Assembly: GCA_902768975.1 (NCBI GenBank)
Contig: CACXMZ010000001.1
Location: 105,939 to 169,938, forward strand
DNA from: an uncultured Coriobacteriaceae bacterium
Lineage (GTDB): Bacteria; Actinomycetota; Coriobacteriia; Coriobacteriales; Eggerthellaceae
Length of the DNA: 64,000 nucleotides
Direction: 5' to 3'
The notes under the pieces were generated by a model. It was not told where the DNA came from, did not search any database, and saw only the letters and a list, made by a program, of their open reading frames with translations. Shown here piece by piece: positions 8,453 through 15,036 of the stretch. The position numbers and the translations under genes were made by a program. Each line of letters begins with the position of its first letter. The stretch's first letter is position 1.

Positions 8453-8468
8453 TACACCATATGGTGTA
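8453..8468. promoter_or_regulatory. 16-bp perfect palindrome upstream of ccm operon
   Basis: TACACCATATGGTGTA is a perfect 16-bp palindrome. It sits just after the cytochrome terminator and about 150 bases upstream of the ccmE start. A perfect palindrome of this length in an intergenic gap suggests a dimeric regulator site for the ccm operon. No regulator gene is adjacent. Confidence 0.45.
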
Positions 8469-8471
8469 GAA

Positions 8472-8501
8472 AAAAGAACCTGCCCGAAGGCAGGTTCTTT
8501 T
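8472..8501 (-). terminator. Rho-independent terminator of cytochrome gene
   Basis: GAACCTGCC (8476-8484) pairs with GGCAGGTTC (8489-8497) around a CGAA/TTCG tetraloop, flanked by A-runs and T-runs on both sides. It begins about 20 bases after the cytochrome stop and separates it from the ccm operon. It should work in both directions. Confidence 0.85.
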
Positions 8502-8522
8502 CAGCGGTTTTAAACCGTGGGC

Positions 8523-9755
8523 TTACTTGACAGCCTTCATGACTGCATTGGCTTCCGCAAAGGTAAGCCAACCTTCAGGTGACACTGCGTCGGCGTGGCA
8601 TGCAGTACAGGCGTTTACGGAAGCCCTGTGGGACTTATGGCAGTCGCCACAAGCAAATTCCATACCGCCAGCAGATGCATGAGGCGTGTTCAGCCACAGG
8701 TGAGGCTGACGCACGGTGCCTTCAACAACCTGAACCTTTGCCAGTTCAGCACGGTCCATGTCGTGGCAGCCACTGCGCAGGCAGAACTGGTCGCCCTTGC
8801 CCGTGTCGTCTGCGTGACCAGCATTTACGAGCAGGTCGGACAGAGTGCGTTCGTGCTGGGCGAAACCATTGCCATTCACGCGGTCGACCACCGTGTAGCT
8901 GCCAGAAATCATCATGGTGCCTTCGCCAATTTGCTGGGAAATTGACGGAACATGACAACCGAGGCAAGCCACGTTTTGGCTCTTGTGCGAAACCGCCAGC
9001 ATGGAATGCGTATTAGCAACGTCGTTGCCATACTTGTCAACACCAGCAGCATTGTCTTCCTGGCTGTAGCCTTCAAGGTAAGCGTCCATCGGGGCGTGGC
9101 AAATAGCACCGCAGAAGCTGGGCTGTTCATGCCAGACGAACATGCCAATACCTGCAAGCAGCAGCACCGCGGCAACAACGCCCAAAACGACGGGCCACTT
9201 CTTCTTGACCTTAGCAGCAGGTTCTGCAGCTACCTGCTTCACACTATCAACTGCACCGTCTACGGCGCCAGCTGCCTTGTCGGTAGCACCCTTAACTGCG
9301 CCCGTGACGGAACCAGCGGCTTCAGATACGGCACCAGTTACGGAACCAGCCTTTTCGGCCACTGCCCCAGTTACTGAACCAGCAGCTCCAGCGACAGCGC
9401 CCGTTACAGAACCAACCGCGTCAGTTACCTTACCAGCGTTGGCTGCCATGCCCATAAGGCCGGCAATCTTGTCGAAGCCACCAACGGCTTCACCAATACC
9501 CTGGAACAGACCAGTGATGTTGCTGAGGTCCAGACCCTTGCCCTGACCCAGGAAACCCTGGACAACAGAAAGCAGATCGGCTTCACCAATTGCGTCGCCA
9601 AAGAAGCCCTTCAGCGCAGCAACGATACCGTTTTCGTCGCCGTTGGCTTCGGTAATACCGTTAACCATGGTGGCAATCTGCTCCGTTTCGCCGAAGCCCA
9701 AAAGCTCCTTAATCGCAGCAACAACTTCGTCGAGTACGTTCTTTTCTTCGCTCAT
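8523..9755 (-). CDS. Membrane-anchored multihaem c-type cytochrome with repetitive N-terminus
   Basis: Of 410 residues, 1-185 form a soluble-looking part with repeats of GSVTGAV (about residues 115-155), then one membrane helix (187-207), then an exported domain. That domain has five haem motifs with mixed spacing: CGAICH (215-220, CxxxCH), CLGCH (264-268), CLRSGCH (325-331, CxxxxCH), CGDCH (369-373) and CTACH (383-387). The first motif and anchor resemble NapC/NrfH quinol-oxidising cytochromes, so it probably moves electrons from menaquinol to an extracytoplasmic reductase. The ATG at 9755 has a strong AAAGGAGGT site. It sits directly upstream of the ccm genes needed to mature it. Confidence 0.85.
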   Translation of the reverse strand: MSEEKNVLDEVVAAIKELLGFGETEQIATMVNGITEANGDENGIVAALKGFFGDAIGEADLLSVVQGFLGQGKGLDLSNITGLFQGIGEAVGGFDKIAGLMGMAANAGKVTDAVGSVTGAVAGAAGSVTGAVAEKAGSVTGAVSEAAGSVTGAVKGATDKAAGAVDGAVDSVKQVAAEPAAKVKKKWPVVLGVVAAVLLLAGIGMFVWHEQPSFCGAICHAPMDAYLEGYSQEDNAAGVDKYGNDVANTHSMLAVSHKSQNVACLGCHVPSISQQIGEGTMMISGSYTVVDRVNGNGFAQHERTLSDLLVNAGHADDTGKGDQFCLRSGCHDMDRAELAKVQVVEGTVRQPHLWLNTPHASAGGMEFACGDCHKSHRASVNACTACHADAVSPEGWLTFAEANAVMKAVK

Positions 9756-9990
9756 TTCTAACCTCCTTTCAAAGCTTCTCGAAACTAATAGTCCGTGCAT
9801 ATAAAAGATGCCCCGCGAAGGAGCACCTCCCATACACCGATAGTTGTATTGTAGCTTAGTTCAAGCATGGGCGCTATGGGGGTTTTCTGCTAGTCCAGCG
9901 TACCTTTCGGCAAAAAAAATAAAGTTCTGCGAGAGCAACAGCAGGGTATAAAAGCCACATTTTAAGGCTTCTCAAAAGCCACAAAAATGA

Positions 9991-10016
9991 AAAACCGCCG
10001 TTTGTAAGAACGGCGG
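9991..10016 (-). terminator. Terminator-like hairpin, sequence copy of the one after tRNA-Ala
   Basis: CCGCCGTTT (9995-10003) and GAACGGCGG (10008-10016) form a 9-bp hairpin with loop GTAA; on the minus strand it is followed by TTTTT. The hairpin and its flanks repeat those at 10199-10237. The stretch 9850-9990 beyond it holds nothing else that I can support. Confidence 0.6.
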
Positions 10017-10055
10017 AATATGAACTACCAATAACAAAACAGGTCCAGAGCTTGC

Positions 10056-10230
10056 CGCAGGTCGCCCATGGTGTGCCAGTGAGCGCGCATCTGCTGAGTA
10101 CAATAAGCCCGCTCCAAGCGCAGCGCTGTACTCCGTACGCGCAAGCGCAGGTAGGGTTTAGTGTGCCAGCAGATACGCGCGCAACGTCATGACGCCTCAA
10201 ATGAAAAACCGCCGTTCGTAAGAACGGCGG
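10056..10230. repeat. Structured dispersed repeat, copy A
   Basis: This ~175-base stretch matches 63395-63568 in the same orientation. Its core, around AATAAGCCCG and CCAAGCGCAGCGCTGTACT, is nearly identical in both. Outer arms 10083-10096 and 10167-10182 pair, and the right end is a 9-bp hairpin (10209-10230). Compared with copy B, paired bases change together. It abuts the 3' end of tRNA-Ala. It has no ORF, and could be a non-coding RNA or a mobile structured repeat; the transcribed strand is not known. Confidence 0.65.
10204..10230 (-). terminator. Terminator of tRNA-Ala
   Basis: Stem CCGCCGTTC (10209-10217) / GAACGGCGG (10222-10230), loop GTAA, followed on the minus strand by TTTTT. It starts 9 bases after the CCA end of the tRNA. 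It is also the right-end hairpin of repeat copy A. Confidence 0.8.
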
Positions 10231-10238
10231 AATATGAA

Positions 10239-10314
10239 TGGTGGAGACGATGGGGATCGAACCCACGACCTCGGCATTGCGAACGCCGCGCTCTCCCAAC
10301 TGAGCTACGTCCCC
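10239..10314 (-). tRNA. tRNA-Ala (anticodon CGC)
   Basis: The 76-base gene folds as a full cloverleaf: acceptor stem GGGGACG/CGTCTCC, D-arm AGCTCAGTTGGGAGAGC, anticodon loop TTCGCAA giving CGC (reads GCG, alanine), T-loop GTTCGATCC, and an encoded CCA end. A terminator hairpin follows. Confidence 0.97.
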
Positions 10315-10402
10315 ATAAGGGGTGCTACTTTCGGCTTGCGATTTTGCTTAGCGCTTCAGTAGCAAAGGTATTGTGCCGCGCGAGGCGGCTCTTGTCAAAC
10401 AA

Positions 10403-10732
10403 CTAATCGTCGAGCGTACCCAACAATGGTGACACGTAGTTTTCGTCGTCTTCCTCTTCGATAAAGGGCTCGAACAACGCTTCCCCATTCTGAGAAAGCT
10501 CAACCGTGCCCGTGAGCACGTCTACATACTGGTAGGACTGGCGGGCGGTGCGGCCGCGCTTGCGGTCCACTTCCATGATGAACAGCTGCGGATGCACCTG
10601 GATTAAAACACCTTCGGATTCAACAATTTTGGAACGGCCCATGTTCGCACGCACGGAAAGGCGCTGGCCGATAAATTCATCAAGCGTATCGTGAATGTTG
10701 TCAACGATTTTTGCCTGTTTTTCAAGATCCAT
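10403..10732 (-). CDS. veg: Veg-family protein (DUF1021)
   Basis: The 109-residue protein matches Veg: a helical start (MDLEKQAKIVDNIHDTLDEFIGQRLSVRANMGRSK), then an SH3-like beta barrel with GVLIQVHPQLFIMEV and SYQYVDVLTGTVEL. Veg is a small conserved protein linked to biofilm matrix expression in Bacillus. The acidic C-tail (about 25 residues) is extra. In Bacillus veg lies just after ksgA/rsmA; here a toxin-antitoxin island separates them. The ATG at 10732 begins the family-conserved region. Confidence 0.9.
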   Translation of the reverse strand: MDLEKQAKIVDNIHDTLDEFIGQRLSVRANMGRSKIVESEGVLIQVHPQLFIMEVDRKRGRTARQSYQYVDVLTGTVELSQNGEALFEPFIEEEDDENYVSPLLGTLDD

Positions 10733-10928
10733 GACGTATCGTCTTCTTCCTACATTACCTCGGGGACACAAACAATGCGCGCCATTGTAGCACGCTGGTC
10801 AAGGTTTGTCATTTTTTTGGCGCGCTACCTGCAGTTTTTTGCAAATGCTCCATAAAGGTGTTAGAGCTTTGTAACTTTAAGTTATGCGACGCAGCGGCTT
10901 TGGAACGGGGCATCGCGATTGCCTCGCC

Positions 10929-11591
10929 CTACCCCGCAAACTCAAGGAGTTCCTGCATGGGGCAATGAAGGGCATGTGCCAAGCGGTACAAGGTTTCAGC
11001 AGACGCATGGTTGATATTCTTATTGCGTTGCTCGTACATCTGAATTGAACGCAATTTCACACCAGAACGTTGCGCAAGTTCCGCCTGCGAAAGTCCCACG
11101 ATATCGCGTTGAATGCGCAGGCGCGTTGTTTTGCACGCGTCTTTCATGCGCTTTAGGAGTACGTCCACAAATTTGGATTCATCGGCTTCGTGCAATGGAT
11201 AATACATACCCTGAAGTTCCTGATAAGGCACCACTTCGAACACGCGCTTGTAGGGGCAGCCCGTTTCGTACTGGAAGTGCACGAGCGCCCAGCCCACCCA
11301 ATAGTCCATGCCAGGGTACACGAATTCTGGCTCGGGGACGGGCGCCTGAATCCCTAAATACGGCGCCATATAGTCCAGCAAGTCGACGGCAGACTTCCCC
11401 GCTGTGAACACGGGGTTCCTGCGCTCAAATTCATGCGCAAGACCCGACGCCACAAAAGCGTCTGCAACACGCTGCCCATCGAGACCGCATGCGTTCACAC
11501 CAATCTCAAAAACGGCAGCCAGGTTTTCCTGTGCGTCGAAGAAATAGTTTGCACCGTCAAATGTAATTAAGTCGAATCCTGACTTCGTCAT
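10929..11591 (-). CDS. XRE-family HTH regulator with N-terminal unknown domain
   Basis: The C-terminal ~65 of 220 residues form a Cro/CI-type helix-turn-helix (IQRDIVGLSQAELAQRSGVK). The N-terminal ~150 residues are not a known DNA-binding domain and contain a Trp/Tyr-rich segment (MDYWVGWALVHFQYETG). Regulators of this shape often act as antitoxins or autorepressors in accessory islands, but no toxin partner is directly adjacent. A degraded second copy of its HTH lies at 12360-12441. The ATG at 11591 has an AGGAAGG site; an upstream in-frame start is less likely. Confidence 0.8.
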   Translation of the reverse strand: MTKSGFDLITFDGANYFFDAQENLAAVFEIGVNACGLDGQRVADAFVASGLAHEFERRNPVFTAGKSAVDLLDYMAPYLGIQAPVPEPEFVYPGMDYWVGWALVHFQYETGCPYKRVFEVVPYQELQGMYYPLHEADESKFVDVLLKRMKDACKTTRLRIQRDIVGLSQAELAQRSGVKLRSIQMYEQRNKNINHASAETLYRLAHALHCPMQELLEFAG

Positions 11592-11667
11592 AGCTGCCCT
11601 TCCTCTAAGATCGCATGACATTTTGGTGTTACACCGCACATCAAAACGGCGTAGGGCTAGAAGAAGA

Positions 11668-12126
11668 CTAGGCCTCCTGATAATCCAAGACAGTTTCTTT
11701 GCGCGGACGGCCAGGCTTTGGCTGCTCGGCTAGGCGCGCATTTACGCTGTCGCGCAATACCATACGACGAGTGCCATCCCTCCAAGAAGTCAGCTGCCCC
11801 GTTTCGCACATTTGCGCAACACGCGCGCTGGACACGCCAAGTATTCGTGCAGCGTCTGCGGCCGTGACAGCATTGACGCGATCAAGGTCACAATCTACTG
11901 AGATAGCGATAACCTGCCCCCCGTGTTTTGGCTTATTGCCAAAGGAGCTACTTTCGGGCTTTTCCCCACGAATAAGTTGGTATTCAACGGTGCTCCTAAG
12001 CCAATCTGTGGCCATAAATACAGCGTCATCCAAATCAGCGCCAGCTGTTGCTCCCTCCAGCCCAAATGGGACGGCAGAAACCATACCCTCCTCTTCAAAA
12101 AACTCAAATTCATGTATGTAAATCAA
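11668..12126 (-). CDS. hicB: HicB-like antitoxin with C-terminal HTH
   Basis: HicB neutralises the mRNA-cleaving toxin HicA and represses the operon. The N-terminal ~70 residues show the HicB partial RNase H-like fold (GMVSAVPFGLEGATAGADLDDAV); residues ~85-125 form a DNA-binding helix-turn-helix (AADAARILGVSSARVAQMCETGQL). The start is a TTG at 12126, with a GGAG site 7 bases upstream, 17 bases after the hicA stop. Confidence 0.85.
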   Translation of the reverse strand: MIYIHEFEFFEEEGMVSAVPFGLEGATAGADLDDAVFMATDWLRSTVEYQLIRGEKPESSSFGNKPKHGGQVIAISVDCDLDRVNAVTAADAARILGVSSARVAQMCETGQLTSWRDGTRRMVLRDSVNARLAEQPKPGRPRKETVLDYQEA

Positions 12127-12143
12127 AGTTCTACTCCTTTTAT

Positions 12144-12317
12144 CTAGCGCAAACCCGCTTGCCGAAGGATGCGTTTTGCCGTTTGATCTGGTATTTCACG
12201 ATGTCTGGGAACATTTACCATTTTCCCGTCTTTTACGAAATGCTCATGGTTGGTACCGCCGTCACTTATGAAGCCTGCACTGATAAGTTCTTTTACTAAA
12301 TCCCTTCGTTTAGTCAT
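12144..12317 (-). CDS. hicA: HicA mRNA interferase toxin (57 aa)
   Basis: This short gene encodes 57 residues starting MTKRRDLVKELISAGF, then SDGGTNHEHFVKDGKMVNVPRH and an RILRQAGL end. That is the double-stranded-RNA-binding fold of HicA, with the catalytic histidine in NHEHF. HicA cuts mRNA in the cell when HicB is lost. An AGGAGAG site precedes the ATG at 12317, and hicB follows 17 bases later, the usual hicA-hicB order. Confidence 0.88.
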   Translation of the reverse strand: MTKRRDLVKELISAGFISDGGTNHEHFVKDGKMVNVPRHREIPDQTAKRILRQAGLR

Positions 12318-12329
12318 GACTCTCCTAAA

Positions 12330-12358
12330 ATATTAGCAAATACTAAGTATTTATTCAA
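12330..12358 (-). promoter_or_regulatory. hicAB promoter with palindrome in the spacer
   Basis: On the minus strand TTGAAT (12358-12353) and TAATAT (12335-12330) are 17 bases apart. The palindrome AAATAC-taa-GTATTT (12338-12352) fills the spacer, a position expected for autorepression by the HTH of HicB. Confidence 0.6.
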
Positions 12359-12359
12359 C

Positions 12360-12450
12360 ACTGCAACAAATGTTCACGGCAGAACGCTGCACAGGCCCTG
12401 CCTGCGAACGCCCCACGATGTCGCGCCAAATGCACAGCTGAAGCCCATGG
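12360..12450 (-). pseudogene. Decayed copy of the XRE helix-turn-helix
   Basis: The minus strand reads LCIWRDIVGRSQAGPVQRSAV, which matches the HTH of the XRE gene at 10929-11591 (RIQRDIVGLSQAELAQRSGV). The DNA of the two stretches is about 70% identical over ~66 bases. The frame is cut off before the second half of the HTH and has no start or upstream domain, so it is a remnant of a duplication or of an older regulator gene. Confidence 0.7.
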
Positions 12451-12465
12451 CTTACATAAAAGGGG

Positions 12466-13014
12466 TTAGTCGAAAAATGTTGAAGGGTCGTCGTCAAGAG
12501 AGAGGTCGCCCTGGTCGGGGCGCTCGAACAGTTCACCATTCTTGGCGATTCCATAGAGCTTAAGTATTTCGCTCTGGTTCATTTCTGCGTATTCAACACT
12601 GGCGGGCTTAAAGGCTTCGATGAATTGCACGGGCAACATGGCCTTAACAGGTGAGTCTATAAAATCTTTTTCGTTATACGTAAGGATAAGGTCCACGCCA
12701 TTACGGGCGGCGCTTTCGGCGATAAGCGCATCCTCGTAATCGCCCATACTATTGTAAAGGGCGCTCTTGCCGTCTTGCTCGATTACATCAAAGACGTCGA
12801 ACATCTCGAAAACGTTTTGCATAACGCCGTCAAGCTCTTCGCCCTTCAAGCCACCCCTCCTCAGAATGTAATGAATGGTCGGCAAAGCACAAGCAGGAAT
12901 GCACGCGTCAAACTTGCGGATGTTTGTGACGTCATATGCGAAAAATACGTCCGCTTGCTCAGGAGCGCCCGCAAAAAGGTAAATAAGGGTGTTTACATCG
13001 AAGCATACCTTCAT
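12466..13014 (-). CDS. PIN-domain toxin (VapC-like)
   Basis: The 182-residue protein has PIN-fold acidic residues in order: FDVNTLIYLF at the N-terminus, a mid-protein Glu region, and DYEDALIAESAARNGVDLILTYNEKDF near residue 95-125. PIN toxins are Mg-dependent ribonucleases that cut tRNA or rRNA. The ~50-residue acidic C-tail is extra. Its ATG overlaps the stop of the upstream antitoxin by 4 bases (ATGA), so the two are coupled. Confidence 0.85.
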   Translation of the reverse strand: MKVCFDVNTLIYLFAGAPEQADVFFAYDVTNIRKFDACIPACALPTIHYILRRGGLKGEELDGVMQNVFEMFDVFDVIEQDGKSALYNSMGDYEDALIAESAARNGVDLILTYNEKDFIDSPVKAMLPVQFIEAFKPASVEYAEMNQSEILKLYGIAKNGELFERPDQGDLSLDDDPSTFFD

Positions 13015-13313
13015 AACAGGTACCCGTATTTTTCTTCGATGCGCTCGCTACGAGCCTTCTTTGCATCGAAGCCTTCGGGAAGAGAAACCACCCCTGCAAC
13101 ATTACGCGCAAGTGCACGACGACGTTCGTACTTGTCTTGAGACTGCGCCATTTCTTGTTCGAGACACTCCGGAATCCGATCCTCGCGGTCCATGTATGAA
13201 TAGAGGCTGCGAATAAGCTGAGTGGGGCTCACCCTATTCCGAGCTAAAACACGCGTCCCCCCGCGCTTAAGTGAATCGGGCATTCGTGCATTAATGGTTG
13301 CTTCAATAGGCAT
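13011..13313 (-). CDS. RelB/DinJ-like antitoxin paired with PIN toxin
   Basis: The 100-residue protein starts MPIEATINARMPDSLKRGG and continues with RVSPTQLIRSLYSYM, the ribbon-helix-helix pattern of RelB/DinJ antitoxins. These bind operator DNA through the N-terminal strand and mask the toxin with the C-terminus. Antitoxin first, toxin second and a 4-base overlap are normal for type II systems. Pairing of this fold with a PIN toxin is a mixed combination. A promoter with a palindrome lies directly upstream. Confidence 0.75.
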   Translation of the reverse strand: MPIEATINARMPDSLKRGGTRVLARNRVSPTQLIRSLYSYMDREDRIPECLEQEMAQSQDKYERRRALARNVAGVVSLPEGFDAKKARSERIEEKYGYLL

Positions 13314-13334
13314 TTTTCATCACCTCTTAAAGCG

Positions 13335-13363
13335 ATAGTATCATTATGCATTACGTAATGCAA
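13335..13363 (-). promoter_or_regulatory. Promoter and operator of the antitoxin/PIN operon
   Basis: On the minus strand TTGCAT (13363-13358) and TACTAT (13340-13335) are spaced by 17 bases. A perfect 16-bp palindrome, TGCATTACGTAATGCA (13347-13362), covers the -35 box and spacer. Binding of the antitoxin there would block RNA polymerase. Confidence 0.7.
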
Positions 13364-13364
13364 G

Positions 13365-14399
13365 CTAGAGTTTTAGGAGTTCCTTGCCGAGGGTGATGAA
13401 GTCGGCAAGGGTAAGAGTTTCGCCGCGGGCCGAAGGGTCGATGCCAGCAGCTTCGAATATGGCAGGCAGGGCTTCAACGATCTGGGCGCCCGTGAGGGGC
13501 GGACGTTGTTCGATGGCTGCAGAGGCGACGGACCCTAAAGAACCCCGCCCTGCAAGCGAGAGCTGTTGAATACCCGCAAAGTAGGTCTTACAGGAATTTG
13601 ACAACGTTTTGCGGCGGTTGGCGAATGCGGCATCTGCCATGGTTGCGGCGGCGGCGCGTTCTTCGGGCGTGAGGGATGCCAGGAGCGCGTTGAGGTCCTG
13701 CGACGCAGAGCCTTTTTCCGCTGTGGGGGTTTCGGAAGCGGAAGCCGCCCCCACCCTGTTCAAGCGGATAACCGCAGAATCCACGCGTGGTGGCGGGAAG
13801 AAGTTGCCAGGCCCCACCTTGAAGCGGCCAGCGGGCTGCGCATACAGTCCCAACTTTACCGTATAGGCACCGTAGTCCTTGCTGCCGGGTTGTGCCATCA
13901 TGCGGTCCGCCACTTCGGCTTGCACCATGACGGTTGCCTGTTCAAGCGAAGGAAAGCGTTCGAAATATTCCAGCACGAGGGTGGCAGCAACCGCATAAGG
14001 CAAGTTCGCCACAAACTTGGTTGGCACGAAGGGCTCAGATTGCGAAGGCGCCAAAACCAAATCCTCGGGCTTCACGTCCAAGGCGTCCATCTGCAACAGC
14101 GTAAAATGGTCTTCCCATTCAGCGCAGGTTTCTGCCAAAACAGCGGGCAGTGCGGGGTCTCGCTCAATAGCAAGCACCTCCGCACCGGCCGCCAACAACG
14201 CCACTGTGAGCGTGCCAATTCCAGGCCCTACTTCCAATACCTTGGCTCCTAATCGAATATTTGCAAGATCCAAAATTTTGCCCACAATGGCGTCATTGGT
14301 AAGAAAATGCTGACCCAAGCTTTTTTTGGTGGACAAGCCATGCGCTTCAAGCACCGCACGGGTGGCAGAAGGTGTCGCGAGAGTTGAATACAGGGACAT
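13365..14399 (-). CDS. rsmA: 16S rRNA (adenine1518-N6/1519-N6)-dimethyltransferase
   Basis: RsmA (KsgA) dimethylates two adenosines near the 3' end of 16S rRNA during 30S assembly. Motifs in order: KKSLGQHFLTN, the SAM site VLEVGPGIGTLT, and the catalytic NLPYAV. FFPPPRVDSAV follows. At 344 residues it is longer than the usual ~270-290 because of an Ala/Ser/Thr-rich insertion around residues 225-255 and a longer C-terminus. It follows metG-tatD as in Bacillus. Confidence 0.95.
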   Translation of the reverse strand: MSLYSTLATPSATRAVLEAHGLSTKKSLGQHFLTNDAIVGKILDLANIRLGAKVLEVGPGIGTLTVALLAAGAEVLAIERDPALPAVLAETCAEWEDHFTLLQMDALDVKPEDLVLAPSQSEPFVPTKFVANLPYAVAATLVLEYFERFPSLEQATVMVQAEVADRMMAQPGSKDYGAYTVKLGLYAQPAGRFKVGPGNFFPPPRVDSAVIRLNRVGAASASETPTAEKGSASQDLNALLASLTPEERAAAATMADAAFANRRKTLSNSCKTYFAGIQQLSLAGRGSLGSVASAAIEQRPPLTGAQIVEALPAIFEAAGIDPSARGETLTLADFITLGKELLKL

Positions 14400-14435
14400 G
14401 GGCTTGACCTTAGGCTTGTTAACGGACAGACGATT

Positions 14436-14453
14436 TAACGAAGTATATCGTTA
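14436..14453. promoter_or_regulatory. Palindrome around a -10-like box upstream of rsmA
   Basis: TAACGA (14436-14441) and TCGTTA (14448-14453) form a palindrome with a 6-base centre. On the minus strand it contains TATACT, a plausible -10 box for rsmA. This may be an operator or chance. Confidence 0.35.
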
Positions 14454-14499
14454 GTTTGCTTCGAGGCTTACTAGTGGGCGGCTTTTAAAGCTGGCCACA

Positions 14500-15036
14500 C
14501 TACACTTCGTCGGGCAATATGATATCAGCTAATTCCGCTGCGATGTCGGCCGAAGACGCGTCGATATAGGCATAGCTCTGGATAAGTTCAAAACCCGCCA
14601 CCGACAAGGCGGAACTCGTGCAGGCAATCAGGGGATCGTAGCCATACGGGTCGCCCCCGTCGCCCAGGGCGATAAGCACCGCAGGGCGCCTGGGCTTTCC
14701 CGCCTCCCAAGTCCAGAAGAAGGGCTGGAAGCGGTCGAGCATGGCTTTGTAGTTCGCTGGCGGGCCCGCAAAATAAATGGGCGAAACAATGTAGAGCACG
14801 TCGGTCGTTTCGAGCGACGCTAGTACCGTTTGCATGCCATCTTCCATGAAGCACTCATGGTCGGCTTCACAGGTATTGCAGCCTGTACAATAGTGAATGT
14901 CCAGTTCAGAAAGGCGCAGGATTTCAACAAAGTCGTGCGGGTACACCTTTTCGATGATCTTTGCCAAGTCCTTGGCAGCACGGGCACACTTCCCCATCGC
15001 GCGTGGGCTCGCCGAAATTACGAGACGCTTTGCCAT
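14500..15036 (-). CDS. Flavodoxin-like NAD(P)H-dependent FMN reductase with Cys-rich motif
   Basis: The 178-residue protein has the flavodoxin-fold start KRLVISASPR (phosphate loop) and then YCTGCNTCEADHECFMEDGM, a CxxCxxC...C pattern typical of iron-sulfur flavoproteins and of some NADPH-dependent FMN reductases. SPIYFAGPPANYKAMLDRF is the flavin-binding region. It could be a quinone or flavin reductase; the substrate is not known. Its start overlaps the tatD stop by 19 bases, so it is coexpressed with tatD. Confidence 0.85.
   Translation of the reverse strand: MAKRLVISASPRAMGKCARAAKDLAKIIEKVYPHDFVEILRLSELDIHYCTGCNTCEADHECFMEDGMQTVLASLETTDVLYIVSPIYFAGPPANYKAMLDRFQPFFWTWEAGKPRRPAVLIALGDGGDPYGYDPLIACTSSALSVAGFELIQSYAYIDASSADIAAELADIILPDEV

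Noticed and set aside
9095..9430. Repeats in the cytochrome gene considered as a CRISPR-like array
   Set aside because: The repeats are in-frame codons for GSVTGAV motifs with variable spacing inside a gene; there are no spacers and no cas genes.
9874..10299. A 141-residue minus-strand open frame across 9874-10299
   Set aside because: It runs through tRNA-Ala, the terminator hairpin and the structured repeat; it is a chance frame without family resemblance.
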